Shown here: positions 22,924-35,689 of the stretch, one piece after another
How positions within the stretch are numbered: position 1 is the first letter of the stretch
Layout: each line of letters begins with the position of its first letter
NCBI GenBank assembly: GCA_003550305.1
Contig: QKYT01000555.1
Coordinates: 9,470 to 73,469 of the forward strand
DNA: 64,000 nt
DNA from: Glomus cerebriforme
Lineage: Eukaryota > Glomeromycota > Glomeromycetes > Glomerales > Glomeraceae
Reading direction: 5' to 3'
Made by a program: the position numbers and the translations under genes
Notes under the pieces: model-generated
The model's database searches: none
What the model was told of the DNA's origin: nothing
What the model saw: the letters and a program-made list of their open reading frames with translations, nothing else

Positions 22924-24857
22924 ATGTTTTCAACAATTCGACCATTAACGAAACAAAAAACATATACGCATTATCAACATTGTTATTTAAACAATTTAAT
23001 ATTAACAGCAGGAACATTAATACAACAGACTACGCGCTCCAATGATATAAATTTTCTGGGAAGGACTGTAAGAAGTTTTGGCTCGTTTGCAAAATACAAA
23101 ATAAGTAAAAATGAAGATAATGTATCATCATTGGCTACTAAAACTAATTCAAAATCATTTCGAGTTCCAATTGATAATATAAGTGATCCAACTGATAATG
23201 AAATAAAATTTGAGAATGAAATATTACAAAACAAGAATGATAAAAATATTACTGATAAATTTGATCCGAAAAATCCAAATAAAAATATTACTGATGTTTT
23301 AAGAGGTATGATCGATTTAGGATCAACGCATCATTTTTTTTATTTATTTTTCTTATTATAAATAAGATTATAAAAAAGGAATAACTGATATTACATTGTA
23401 GAACTTGCTAAGAAAGAAAGAGCAGCTGGTGATATTTATAGGGAACGTGCATATCATATTGCAATAAAATCCATTGAAGCATATCCAAAAAAAATAGAGT
23501 CTGGAAAAGAAGCTCGTCAACTTAAATTTATTGGGTCAAGTATTGAAATGAAGATTGATGAAATATTGGAGACGGTAAGTTGAAACATTCGTATCAAATG
23601 AACGATATTTTATAATGCACTTTACAAATATTATTTAATTGAATTATTCTTTTCATTCAGGGTACATGTTCTTATGCAACAGGATGTCCTGATAGTGCTG
23701 AAAGACAATTGTTTAATGTGTTGATAAAGATACCGCGAATTGGGTATAATGCAACTTAAAAAGTAATCGAATAAATTTTGTACGTCAAAATATGCAATAA
23801 CATATTGTTAATATATTTTGATTTATATTTGAAATGTGTTAAGAAGGATCAAAGCACTAAAATATATGAATAAAGGTTACAAGACTTTGGAAGAACTGAT
23901 TAATGATCCAGATTTACAACCTGATCAAAAATATATAATTGAGCATATAAATGAATTTGGTGAGAAAATTCCAAGATGGGAGATGGATCTATTACAGGTA
24001 AGTAATATATATAGTTCGGAGCTTAAATATTAAAAAAAAAAAAAAATTGCTAAAATTATTTATTTCTCTATAGGAATATATTTTTCGTACATTGAAACAA
24101 TTGGATAATCGATTTCTTGTTGAAGCATGTGGTAGTTTGTATGTTTAATTATATGAATAATGGGTTGATTACATTTGCTTCTTTCCTTACAAGATAAATT
24201 TAATAATATATTTGTGATTAGCCGTCGTGGAGCAAAGTTTTCAGAATCGCTGAAAATTGTTATTTCACATCCTGATTTCAAGGAAAATGCTACTGAAAGT
24301 ATTGATGATTTTTTGAAGAAATTTGTTAGTGATTTAAAGATCAAAGGATTTTGTACTGAATACTTTCCGAAAGGATTTTATAAATATCTCGTAAGAACTT
24401 TAAATATATATATATATATATTTTTGTTTTGATGAGATTAAAAAAGTATTAAATTAGATTATTTTCCTGTAGGCAATTTGCCGAATTCCTCCACTAAGTT
24501 CAAAAGAAAAACCACATTTGCGTCGTAAAATTGAATTGAGGTAAGAATTTTTTCTTTTGTTTTTGGTTTGATTTTACTCTAATTTATTTTATTGTTATCC
24601 TTAATTTTAGAGCAGTGCCATATAAAAATTTCTGGCTCACAGTTTTAGCAAAAACAGGAGATGAAGTATTTTATAAATCATTACAAAGAAGATCACTTGA
24701 AAAAGGTTTTCATTTAAGTGATACTATGTTAGCGCCAATAGATCCAAATAATGGTATGGTCGGAGAACCATTAATGGTTAATAGTGAAAATGATATTTTT
24801 AAAATATTGGATACGAGATATTTAGCACCAGAAGTTCGAGATTGGAAAAGTCCATAA
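22924..24857 (+). CDS. DNA polymerase X (Pol beta-like) protein with altered catalytic residues
   Basis: Eight exons (22924-23305, 23402-23574, 23661-23743, 23844-23997, 24074-24138, 24222-24390, 24473-24540, 24611-24857) give exactly 446 residues. The first ~120 residues are an extra leader rich in basic, Ser/Thr and Asn residues, possibly a mitochondrial presequence. The lyase domain follows (YHIAIKSIEAYPKKIESGKE, then EMKIDEILETG, whose Lys lines up with the Schiff-base Lys72 of Pol beta). Next come a helix-hairpin-helix region (IPRIGRIKALKYMNKGYKTLEEL) and the palm with ACGSFRRGAKFSESLKIVIS. The C terminus has SLEKGFHLSD and MVGEPLMVNSENDIF, all matching Pol beta. GSFRRG is kept, but the two palm aspartates (Asp190 and Asp192 in the human protein) are Ser and Lys, and the third (Asp256) is Glu. 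Normal polymerase activity is therefore unlikely. A role in lyase processing or DNA binding is inference. Confidence 0.9.
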
Positions 24858-25062
24858 TAATAAATAAATCATTAGTTACAATATTACATCGAAATATAAT
24901 TAATTCAATTAAAGGTGTTGTCGGTTATCCTAATTAATATTGATTGAAGAAATGGATAAGAAAAAAACCAATCATTTAATATCAATTTTAACTTCATCTC
25001 ACTTTAAATTTGTAAAGATATTACCGATTTAATTCATTTTTTTTCTAAACAAAAAAACTTTC

Positions 25063-25404
25063 CTATTTAACTTCTAAATTATTTTTTTTCAGAGAATCAA
25101 TTTTATTTTCCAATTCATTTACTTTATTTTCCATCTCTTCTTGGAGTTCAATAAAAGCTAATTTATACCAAATAACATGTAGACTGATATAAGTTATTGA
25201 ACCGATTAAAAAACAATTAATAAATGGAGGCCCATAAACATTCCAAACTGTTATATTTCCATTTTGGGTTGAATTTGTAGAAGTTTCAGCGTGTGATTGT
25301 GAAAATGAAGTTGATTTTTGTCTAAAACGAAGAGAAATTTGATTATGAATTGTAGGAATTTTACGAGATAATGATTTTGAATTTATTAATCTTAGAAAAT
25401 TCAT
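25063..25404 (-). CDS. Small mitochondrial-type protein with one membrane helix and a coiled coil
   Basis: A single exon of 113 residues. The N terminus (about 1-35) is rich in R, K, S, I and L with almost no acidic residues, as in mitochondrial presequences. Residues ~58-80 (GPPFINCFLIGSITYISLHVIW) form one hydrophobic helix. The last ~28 residues (LQEEMENKVNELENKIDSLKK) show heptad spacing typical of a coiled coil. The layout resembles small inner-membrane assembly factors, but I do not recognise the family. It is convergent with the polymerase-X gene (205 bases between stops). Confidence 0.65.
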   Translation of the reverse strand: MNFLRLINSKSLSRKIPTIHNQISLRFRQKSTSFSQSHAETSTNSTQNGNITVWNVYGPPFINCFLIGSITYISLHVIWYKLAFIELQEEMENKVNELENKIDSLKKNNLEVK

Positions 25405-25993
25405 CGTTGATAATAATAATGATAAAAGAATTATTATTATGGAAGATTCATAATTAAGATTCTAAATCTTGTACTACCTAACAAATGATTAAAAAAGATC
25501 TTAACGATATTTATAAGAAAATACACTTCGTCCTATTGTAAGAAATAATCTAAATCTGAGGAGTTCATATAATGGTTAACGATGTTAACAAATGAAACAT
25601 TATGATCATAATTAACTTTAATAAAAGCGAATCTTTCTAATTATTTATTGGCGTATTAATAAAGAATAATATAAAAATAATTCTCTTTAATATTAAATAA
25701 TTAAATTACTGATAAACTTAATACAATTTTAAAATGTATTTTAAACAAAAAAAAAATCTGTTTAATGAAATCTTGTTTAAATTACGAATTTAGCATTTTC
25801 GTATTTCTTATCTGATAACGACAAATTTCTGTTTTTATACTATCACAGATAAAGGTCATTCCCGTGACAAGAGCTTTAATATATATATATAACATTATAT
25901 GGTGGAAGAAATAGAAATTAGAAAAAAGGGATAATTTTCTTTTTATGCTAAATTATTTTTTTTTTCGTAAATTATAATAATAAAATTTAAATG
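25405..25993. other. Intergenic region, nothing supported
   Basis: AT-rich DNA between the small mitochondrial-type gene and the acetyltransferase stop. It has several A and T runs and a short TA repeat at about 25878-25891. No gene or RNA was seen. Confidence 0.5.
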
Positions 25994-27130
25994 TTAACAC
26001 CAGGCATAATTCTCATTTAAAATCCATTTCACTTTATCTTCATCAGAACCTTTATTATTATTATACCAAGCTAGTGAAGGAAGAGATTTTGCTCTATCAA
26101 CTAATTCACCTCCTTCAATAATAGCAGTTTCAGCGAATATTTTTAAATTAGGATTCCAAACTGTGACTTTTTTGAAATTATAATAACTAGCATACAACTT
26201 TGCTTGTTGAATGAGTAATTTAGTTGTATTTGTATCTGAAGATCGAATTCTTAATATTTGAAGAATTTTATCAGTGAAACTATAAGTCCAAAAAGCAAAT
26301 CCAATAATTTTGTCTTCCTTATTTGTTACTTTAGCTCCCCAAATATTAGGTTCTTTAAGGCCTTTGATTTTTGCGTAAAATTTGCTTCTCTCGAATGCCC
26401 ATTCAAAACATTCGAATGTCGGTAATACGACAACTTTGTATATAGTAGAGCTAAATTCGTTTTCCTTTTCAATTAAAGAACTATCATATTTAGTTAACTC
26501 TTCAATGTCTGTATAAGACAATTGTGTTACATTAGTAGTATCGGATGTAATATTGTTCAAGTTCTCGTTCTCAATATTAAATTGAATTTCCTTGTGTTCA
26601 AAAACCTTCCATCCATGTCGACTATAAAACACTGGACCAACGTCACTATACAAAAAACTAAACCCAACTTCTTGAAAATTTTCTTTTAATTTCTTTCCCA
26701 ATAATTCCATCATATAAGATGCATATCCATTCTTTCTATGTTCTGCTGGTGTAAATACTGAAGCTATACTATAACAAGTTTGTTTTTGCAAGGATGAAGA
26801 TATTACAAGTGCTGGACGTACGAATGTTTCACATGCCGAAAAAATGTTTGTTGTTGTCTCGGGTGTTGAGCGGGGAACTAAGACCCAAACTGTAAACTTC
26901 TCAGAAGTAAACGGAAGAGAAGCAAGTAAAGATTCTCGAGAGAGATATTCTTCTAGTGACAAATGCGTTCCCCATTCAACAAAAGAATTCCGGTTTGTTC
27001 TAAACAAACAAAAGAGGTCAGTATAATCAAATTTACAGAAAAACATTTGTTTAGAGCGAATTTACATGATGGCTTGTTCTGGAGTTGCTTTAACTAATGT
27101 TAGCTCTGACGAATTATAAGTGGGCGCCAT
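25994..27130 (-). CDS. LYC1-like GNAT-family N-acetyltransferase
   Basis: Two exons (27130-27066 and 26999-25994) give 356 residues. The first exon encodes a start consistent with the family (LTLVKATPEQ), and the join gives WGTHLSLEEYLSRE, like the conserved W-G-x-x-L-T-x-E-x-Y region of fungal LYC1 proteins. The acetyl-CoA-binding motif is HRKNGYASYMMELLGKKL (R/Q-x-x-G-x-A type), preceded by the beta strand CYSIASVFTPAEH and followed by FLYSDVGPVFYSRHGW, another typical GNAT C-terminal motif. The C-terminal half (about 190-356) is a fungal-specific second domain. LYC1 of Yarrowia acetylates lysine on its epsilon-amino group as the first step of lysine breakdown; the substrate here is inferred. 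It diverges from NMD3 with 165 bases between start codons. Confidence 0.82.
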
Positions 27131-27295
27131 TACTATATGAATAAGGTTCGAGTAAAGAATATGTAAAAATTTTCTCGAGTTATTGCTTTTTAGATAGATT
27201 TTCTGTGTAACTTCAAAAAAAATCATTATTAATAGTATAGATTATTAATCAGTACTGTAATTTGATCCGTTTTTCTTCTTGTTCTTTTTAACAAA
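27131..27295. promoter_or_regulatory. Short shared promoter of the acetyltransferase and NMD3
   Basis: Two divergent start codons are 165 bases apart. TAAAAATTTT at 27164-27173 resembles the RRPE motif of fungal ribosome-biogenesis promoters, which would suit NMD3, but this string is common in such AT-rich DNA. Confidence 0.35.
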
Positions 27296-29273
27296 ATGCA
27301 ATACAATCCTGTCGTAGTCGAACAACTTATGTAAATTAAATCAAAACTTTTATATTTTTATTTAATCATAGATTTTTTTTAATCTGATAAAAATTTACAT
27401 TGCTTTTTAGACTTTGCTGCCAATGTGGAACAGCTATTACCCCCAACCCTTCGAATATGTGCATTAATTGCATTCGTAATGAGATTGACATTACTGAAGG
27501 CATTCCAAAACACGCTAATTTACAATATTGTCGGAACTGCGAAAGATATTTGCAACCACCAAATATCTGGGTTTCAGCAGGTTTGGAAAGTCGTGAATTA
27601 TTGGCGTTATGCCTTAAAAAATTAAAAGGTTTAAACAAAGTCCGATTAATTGATGCTGGTTTTATTTGGACTGAGCCTCATTCAAGAAGGATTAAAGTTA
27701 AATTAACAATACAAAAAGAGGTTTGTATATTACTTATTCATTTTTTTTTATCATTTTTTTTTACACCCTAACCTAACCCTCATATAAATAAATTGTTTAT
27801 TTTTATTCTCAGGTTTTTGCATCAACGATTCTGCAACAAATTTTTGAAGTAGAATTCGTTGTGAACTATCAACAATGTGGTGATTGCACACGTATAATGG
27901 CAAAAAATACGTGGCAATCAATGGTTCAAGTCAGACAAAAAGTTAACCATAAAAGAACTTTTTTATTCTTGGAACAAATTATTCTTAAACATAATGCCCA
28001 TAAAGAAACTATTAACATCAAGGAGGTCAGGGATGGTCTCGATTTTTTTTATTCCAATAGATCTCATGCTATTAAAATGGTAGAGTTTTTAAGTGCTGTT
28101 GCTCCTGTCAGGTATATTTATTTTAGTTTTTTTCTATTTTATGATATCAAATTATATTGAATTTCTAAAATTTACATCAATCCATTTATAGAACAAAGAC
28201 TTCTGAACAATTAATATCAACAGATATTCATAGCAATACATCGAATTATAAATTTACTTATTCTGTTGAAATTGTTCCTATATGCAAAGATGACCTGATC
28301 TGTTTACCACTTAAAATTGCGCGTTCATTAGGAAACATAAGGTCTAATGAATTTGTAATTTTTCATATCGTAATATTTAAATTTATAAAAATTCTAATAT
28401 AATAAATACTTTTAATTTGTTAGTCCTTTGGTGATATGTTATCGTGTCGGTAATTCAATTCATGTCATGGATCCAAATACTTTAGCAGGTAATTCTTTGG
28501 CAAATTTATTTTTATTAATTTTATTTCAAGTTTAATAAAATGATATTTGGTTTCTTTATTTAGTTTCAGAAATTACGTCTTCAACATATTGGAGGAACTC
28601 ATTCACGCCTTTATCAACAATAAAGAATTTAGTAGAATATTATGTCTTAGATGTTGAACCACTGGGTCCAACTCGTGGAAAGGTAAATAAATATAAATTA
28701 AATGTAAATAAACAACTTCAGGTTTAATATTTATTTTAATATTTTATTTTTATCCGTTAGTATGTCCTTGCCGACATTCAAGTAGCACGATCTTCAGATT
28801 TTGGAAAAAATGATACCACATTTTTTGCGCGTTCTCACCTTGGTAGAATTCTGAATCCTGGAGATACAGCTCTAGGATATGATCTTACATCGTCCAATTT
28901 TAATGATTATACTTTTGATACTCTTAATAGAAATTCTCTTCCTGATGTTGTGTTAATTAAAAAATCTTATCCGCAAAAACGCAGAAAAAATAAGTCTCGT
29001 AAGTGGAAGTTAAAATTATTATCAAAAGAAAAAGAGGAAATGGCTCCTAGAAAACAGGATGTAGATAAAATGGAAGAGGATTATGAATTGTTTTTGCAGG
29101 ATTTGGAAGAAGATCCAGAATTAAGACAAAATGTTAATCTTTATAAATCTAGTAATGCAATGGTTGTGGATAATACAGCTGAAGAAAGTGCAGCTGAAGA
29201 TGAGGAAAGTTTTCCTGAAGTGGGAATAGAAGAGTTGTTAGAAGATCTCACGCTAAAAGATGATGATGAATAA
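27296..29273 (+). CDS. NMD3: NMD3, 60S ribosomal subunit nuclear export adaptor
   Basis: NMD3 binds the pre-60S subunit in the nucleus and recruits the exportin Crm1 through its C-terminal export signal. The protein starts MQYNPVVVEQ, and after the first intron gives ILCCQCGTAITPNPSNMC, then INCIRNEIDITEGI, the first Cys4 zinc motif. A second set follows: YCRNCERYLQPP. Later blocks include QQCGDCTRIMAKNTW, QVRQKVNHKRTFLFLEQII, NIKEVRDGLDFFY and TDIHSNTSNYKFTYSVEI, all typical. The C terminus is basic (SYPQKRRKNKSRKWKLK), then acidic, with a leucine-containing segment near the end (EVGIEELLEDLTL) that could be the export signal. About seven exons are needed; each joins in frame. Confidence 0.95.
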
Positions 29274-29672
29274 GAAATTATTCTTCGACAAATAAATTAT
29301 AATAATAATTCGAGATTAATTAGTTTTATATTTGATGTATAATTATGATTTTGTCTATTAAATTATAATTCAGTTTGTTAGTGTTACACAAAATGAGTTA
29401 CCGTTACCAGTATACTAAGTATAGGTGGCGTAACGTAAAAAATTTTTTTTTTTATTAAAAATTAAAAAATTTTGAACTTTTCAAAATATAGAATTGTTCG
29501 TTCAATTTGGTTTTATAGAGTACCTTTCTGCTGAAAACAGAATAAATTACAACGACTTTTGTCGAGTATGTTTTACGCGATTATGCTTTTTATTTCAATC
29601 AAAAATAGATAACCTTATTTGACGTGTTGATCTTTTCTTCGTTAAATTGAATTGGTATTTACACGTTTAGAT
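29274..29672. other. Short intergenic region between NMD3 and importin-5
   Basis: It holds the NMD3 3' end and importin-5 promoter. A GTTACCGTTACCAGTATAC-like stretch near 29398 and a T run near 29441 are the only marks. No gene was seen. Confidence 0.5.
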
Positions 29673-32600
29673 ATGACAACCACTGCTTCCTCTTTAGTTT
29701 CGCCTGATGTCGTTTCTCAACTGAACCAAGTTTTGTCGAGCCTGGTTTCTAATGATAACAATCTTCGCTCAAGTGCAGAACAACAATTGAACGAACAGTG
29801 GATCGCACAGCAGCCAGAATTACTGTTGCTTTCTTTGGCACAGCTTGGAAGAACACATGAAGAAACTCACGTGAGGATCGGGTTAAAATTTTAGTGTTAT
29901 TTAGGAATACAAATCGTTTATCTTGTTTACGCGTTTTTATAGGGCCGTTCTTTTTCATTCGTATTATTACGGAGAATCGCATTCAAACAGGCACCAAATC
30001 AAGCCTCAAAAGATGATTTAACTATCTGGGACCTTCTTCAAGAACAGAGTAGACAAGCTATCAAAACTGAATTGTTAATGTCTTTATCAATAGAACGGGA
30101 AAACACAGTACGTCATAAAGTCTGCGATGCTGTCTCCGAGGTAGCTAAAAATTCATTTCTAAAAGGACGTAAGTATTTATTTAACTTTTGATTTATATTA
30201 AAGGTAAAATATTTATATGCTTATACATGTTTTTCTTTCTTATCATATAGAAAAGTGGAGTGAACTTCTTCCTGCGCTTATTGAAGCAAGTAGATCACCG
30301 TCTTCAGAACATCGCGAAGCTGCTTTACGGATATTTTCTGCAGTTCCTAATCTTCTCACTGACCTATCAATAAATGACGTTAAACAAGTGTTCTCAGTTA
30401 ATTTACAAGATGCTGATAACGCGGCTGTATGTATAAAGTATATATATATATATTTCTTTGCAATTGCAAAATATTATTACCTCCCTTACTTATCTTGATC
30501 CTAAGTTTATTATCTATCTCTTATGTACTTTATACTTATCCTAACTCTTAACAATAAAACAAGGGGGTAGCATCGTATTGCAATTGCAATAAATTTAATT
30601 TTCCGTATCATTTTGCATGAAAAAAGAATTATAATTAAATGATATAAACTAATATAATTAAAATATTTTCTCTTTATTTAGATACGTATGGCTGCTTTGA
30701 AAGCTGCAGTTGCTTTCATGTTAGAAACGGATCAACAAAATAGAAGCTCTTTTGCCGAATTGATGCCACAGATGTTAGAGGTACAATTATTTTACATGAT
30801 TATGCAAAGCTTATATATAGAAATATATATGCATTAATGAATAAAAGACCGATGGTTATACTTAGAGCTTGACGAAGTGATTTTATAATTTGAATGCATC
30901 AAAAGGTGCTTTCTCCACTTATAGCGCAACGCGACGAAGATGGCTTGGCAGATGGCATTATGGTGTTCATAGAACTAGGAGGAAATTTACCAAGGATATT
31001 TAAGCAAGTACTCCCTAGCGTCATGCCTTTTGCTATCAATATTATGAAAGACAAGACTTTTGAAGATGGTACTCGTCAAACAGCTCTTGAACTCCTACTC
31101 ACATTATCCGAGGCTTCTCCATCCATGATGCGCAAGACTCAAGATTTTTGCGCACAAATTATTCCCATTTCTTTGGAGATGATGACAGAATTGGATGACT
31201 CTGAGGATTGGTATACAACGGATGATGTAAGGATTTATCTATTTATTGTGATAAAATCGTTGTTTATTTACCAACCTTTACTAAATATCGTTTTATCCAT
31301 TTTTAGCTAGAAGATGACGATAATGATGAAAATTATGTTATCGGTGAACATGCGATGGACAGATTGGCACGTAATCTTGGTAATTCATCATATTTATAGT
31401 CTAATCTATTAAAATTTTAGACATTACTAAATAATATGTGTATACAGGTGGAAAGGCCGTTCTTCCGGTTGCTTTCAATTATATTCCTTCAATGTTAGGT
31501 TCTGAAAGATGGGAACAGCGACATGCTGCACTCATGGCAATTTCTGCGATCGGGGAAGGATGTGTCAAAATCATGGAAGCTGAGTTGGGGAAAATAATTG
31601 AGTGGGTGTTCATAATATTGATTAGTTTTAAATTAGTTAATTCATTTAACTGATTTTTTTTTTTTTTTAGATTGGTATTACCATTTCTTAGAGATCCACA
31701 TCCTCGTGTAAGATATGCTGCATGTAATGCTATTGGGCAAATGTCAACAGATTTTCAAGATACCCTTCAAAAGAAGTATCATCATATAGTCCTTACGAAT
31801 TTAATTCCTGTTATGGATGCTCCTGAACCAAGGTATTCTATAAAGTCGATTCTTTTTTAAATTATTTTTGAATTATAAATATTTAATTTTTATCTCGTAA
31901 ATTAAAGGGTACAAGCTCACGCTGCGGCCGCCTTAGTGAATTTTTGCGAGGCTGCTGATAAATCAATTCTTGAGCCATATTTGGACACTATTTTTGATAG
32001 ACTTTTGGTCCTTCTCAATTCTGGAAGAACCTATGTACAAGAACAGGCTATTACATCTATAGCTACTGTCGCTGATAGCGCTGAAGAAAGATTTGTTAAG
32101 GTAACAATTAATTTAAAATAATCTTTGTATTACATAATTTAATATTCCATAAATTCAACAGTATTATAGTTCCATTATGCCCTTGTTGATAAATGTATTG
32201 AGAAATGCGAATCAAAAAGAATATCGATTATTACGTGGCAAAGCTATGGAGTGTGCTAGCCTTATTGGTAAATTTTTAATTATTTATAATTAGCAAAATT
32301 AGTGAAGTTTATTCATAAACATTTTTTTTTAATTTTTTATGTAATCTAGCTTTGGCAGTTGGCAAAGAAATTTTCACTCCAAATTCTGAAGAATTTATTA
32401 CATTATTGGCTCAGACACAACGTAAGTTTAAAATTTTTCTGCATTATGTGTGGAAAGTTTTTACAGATTTTGAAATTACGATAATTAAAGTGTTTAATAT
32501 TTTAATTAGAATCTGTTACTGAACCTGATGACCCTCAAATATCTTATCTTATCGCTTCGTGGGCCAGAGTGTGTAAAGTACTTGGCGAGGACTTTGTACC

Positions 32601-34527
32601 TTATTTGTCAATCGTTATGCCTCCTCTATTACGATCAGCTCAATTGAAACCCGATTTTGCTGTTTTAGATCGTAAGTATAAATATAAATATTTCCTATGT
32701 AAAGTTAATCGATAAGAACTAAAATTATAAATATTTTAAATAGCTGATGATGATATCGAATCCAAATATTCAGCTGAAGATGGTTGGGATTTTATTGGAG
32801 TAGAAGGACAGGTAATAGATTATATATATATACATAATTTTTTTTTTTTTTGATAACTGTATATGTTCACTTAATTCATTATTTTGTATTTAGCAAATTG
32901 GTATTAAAACTACTGTATTGGAAGAAAAATGTACTGCGGTTGAAATGCTTATTTGCTATGCACGAGAACTTGGCCCAGCATTTCGGCCATACGTTGATAA
33001 GGTCCTGGAAATTGTTTTGCCTCTGTTGAAATTTTACTTTCACGAAGGTGTACGAAATGCGGCTGCCGCGACTATTCCACACCTTCTTAACTCTGTTAAG
33101 AAAGCGCCTGATACTAATCAAGATTCTATATTAAACATGTGGCACTCAATTGCAAAAAAAATAATTGAAGTTATCATGAGCGAAGCTGATCCGAGCTTTT
33201 TATGGCACATTTATATTACTTTCTCCGAGTCATTAGAAATAGTTGGTGATAATAGCCTTGATGCTTCTTTATTAGAAGCGTTTACAAAAGCTACTGAATC
33301 TCAATTGAAAGAATTCTACCAGAGATTAAAGCAACGCGAACAAGCCCGACTTAGTGGTGATTATGATGCTGAAGATGAAGACATTATAAACGAAGAAGAA
33401 GAAACTGAAGAAAGTGTACTTGGCGAACTTTCAAAAACTTTACATGTTGTATTGAAGACTCACGGAACATCTTATCTTCCGTCATTTGATAAATTGCTAC
33501 CAATTGTCACTACATTTTTGGCAGATGCTAATCCATCCGCTCGTCAATGGGCTTTATGTGTTTTGGATGATATTGTTGAATTTACTGGCCCAGCATCATG
33601 GAATTATCATACTCATTTCCTGGAAAAGATGATCGCATCTTTATTAGATATAGGTACACTTTTTTTTAACCATTAAAAACTCTTTTTTTCTCATGATGCA
33701 ATTATGGTATTTTCTAATCGGTTTATAAATAATATCCAGCTTCTGATGTTAGGCAAGCTGCTGCTTATGGCATTGGGGTATGTGCACAATTCGGCGGTGA
33801 AAATTATGCAGACGCTGTTGCAGGTATTTCAAATTAAATCATATTTCATAAATAAATCCCCATATTTATTATTTATTTATTTTGTTTTTTTTTTTAAAAA
33901 AAAAACAGCTGCATTAACACCTTTATTCCAAGTGATAAATTCTGAGGGTTCACGGAAAGAAGAAAATGTTTATGCAACAGAAAATGCAATATCTGCCATT
34001 ACCAAAATTCTAAAATTCAATAATAGTAAATTTGATGTTAATGCGGTAATTCCTGCTTGGCTTGCCTGTTTACCTATTCGTTATGATGAAGAGGAAGCAG
34101 CATTAACTTATACTTATTTGTTAGATTTGTTAGAATCGTAAGTTTACTATATAATAACGTGTTCATTAGTTTCATTCAAAATTTCTAAAAAAAAAAAAAA
34201 TTTTTTTTCTCTAGTCAACATCCTGAAGTTTTGGGCAATAATAATGGCAATATTCCTCGTATTATCTCAATCTTTACTGAGGTACTTGCTGCAGCGATAT
34301 TGCCAGAAGCAGTTTCCGTAAGGATGGTTTCTGCAGTGAAAGTACTTCTAAGTAGTCTTCCAGAAAATGTAAAAACATCATTATGGAATTCTATTGATCC
34401 TGAAAAGCGAAAAGCCTTACAGGTAATTTAAAATAATTGAATTCTGATAATGTTTTAATTAACATCTTTAGAATAATTAACCGTTAATTACAATAACCTT
34501 TTCTTTTAGGAGATGAACTACTTTTAA
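29673..34527 (+). CDS. Importin-5 / karyopherin beta-3 (Kap121 type)
   Basis: About 18 exons join in frame to give roughly 1,100 residues, the normal size of importin-5/Kap121. It carries ribosomal proteins, histones and other cargo into the nucleus. The protein is a chain of HEAT repeats. Family blocks: [74 protein letters not shown] (the acidic loop region), [40 protein letters not shown], and [18 protein letters not shown]. Later there are [20 protein letters not shown] and [16 protein letters not shown]. The last exon is tiny (34510-34527: EMNYF and stop) and was chosen because it gives a normal end straight after the last HEAT helix. The start at 29673 is the first ATG; the frame is open a few codons upstream without an ATG. 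A decayed copy of its 3' end lies at about 35690-36055. Confidence 0.95.
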
Positions 34528-35225
34528 TGTTCTTAGATTAATTCATAATTGGTTCATTACCTTACCCTTCCTTATATATATGTTGTATATCTACTTATTT
34601 ACGTAGTTATTATTTACCTTATTTTTTTTTCACATTCGATAGAAACTTAATGAGCAACTTTTGTAGAAACCACTTGTACGAATAAGATAAATATAATGAT
34701 TTTTTGATCTTAACAGAAATCCTTTTTATGCATATACATTTAAATGATAATGAAAATTCTACTCATAATGTTTTTCTATTCAAAAGTTTTGCGAAAATCG
34801 TTTAAAACAAAAAGAATATTTTTTACAAATTATAATATTAAAGTTTTCCTTTTCATTTATTTATTTCATTATCTTTAAAAAAAAAAAAAATTAGAAAATA
34901 AAATAAAATAATAATATTTTAAAATGTTAGCAATTTATCTAAAGAATTTAAAGAATTACAATATACAGTTTACTGATATGAACTAAACCGAACAGGGCAA
35001 TATAATAAAAGAATTTTATTCGGTTCACAAGAAAGAAAATAGCAAGCTAAATTATAATTTTATAAATTATTTTACTATATTCCAAACAAAAAAAAATATA
35101 TATATAAAAGAATTGGGGCAAAAAGTCGAGTTAATTCACGAAGTGAAACATTAAATCAATAAGGATCAAAAGAAAGATATTTAGTTTTTTATATCTTTAA
35201 TAAATAGTAAATAAATGCTGCACAA
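34528..35225. other. Importin-5 3' flank
   Basis: No gene. This DNA is the source-like copy for the degraded segment at 35690-36055: the block at about 34654-34705 (CAACTTTTGTAGAAACC and what follows) is repeated there. Its last ~50 bases (35170-35225) resemble the DNA just before the intact orphan gene at 37678. Confidence 0.55.
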
Positions 35226-35480
35226 TGTCTTTACATTTAACGTTCTTAGTGGATAATTTTTTGGTTCATTACAACAGCCTTATGCATTTTTCACTTCCAA
35301 TGCACAATATTATGATGTTTAAGATAATTCACACCTGCGCCACTATATAACGTTAGTCTGTTTCAAAAATTTCCAAGAGCTTTGATTCTTCTCAGAATCA
35401 AATCCTTAAAATTGTTTACTCTTCCGCGTCAGTAAATAGGAACTTCTGCTATTTAAATGCAAAATATTGATAACAATCTA
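35226..35480 (+). pseudogene. Decayed copy of the orphan gene at 37678
   Basis: It begins CACAATGTCTT, as the intact gene does (CACAATGTCTTC at 37674). It shares CAATGCACAATATTAT (gene: CAATGCGCAAAATTAT), AATTCACACCTGCGCCAC (gene: AATCCACACCTGCGCCAC), CAAAAATTTC followed by GATTCTTC, CCTTAAAATTG (gene: CCTTAAGATTG) and ATGCAAAATATTG (gene: GTGCAAAATGTTG), in the same order. The copy lacks long segments, has frameshifts and gives stops early. It is one half of an old tandem duplication. Confidence 0.65.
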
Positions 35481-35689
35481 AATCCCAATTTGGAATCCGA
35501 TTACTTTTTCTTTTTTTAATTTATAAAATATCAAAAAGAAAATAATCCATAAATAAAAGTTAAATTGTTTCGACTATTAAAAACGAATTCTTTATCGCAC
35601 AAAATTTAAGAACTGTTGTAGACTGGTCTTTAATGACTTTGACTAAAATTATACTTTAATACAAAGGATAATTCATTTATTTAAAAGGA

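Noticed and set aside
27131..27295. AAGGTTCGAGT string as a possible tRNA T-loop
   Set aside because: No acceptor stem, D-arm or anticodon arm can be drawn around it; no tRNA gene was found anywhere in the window.
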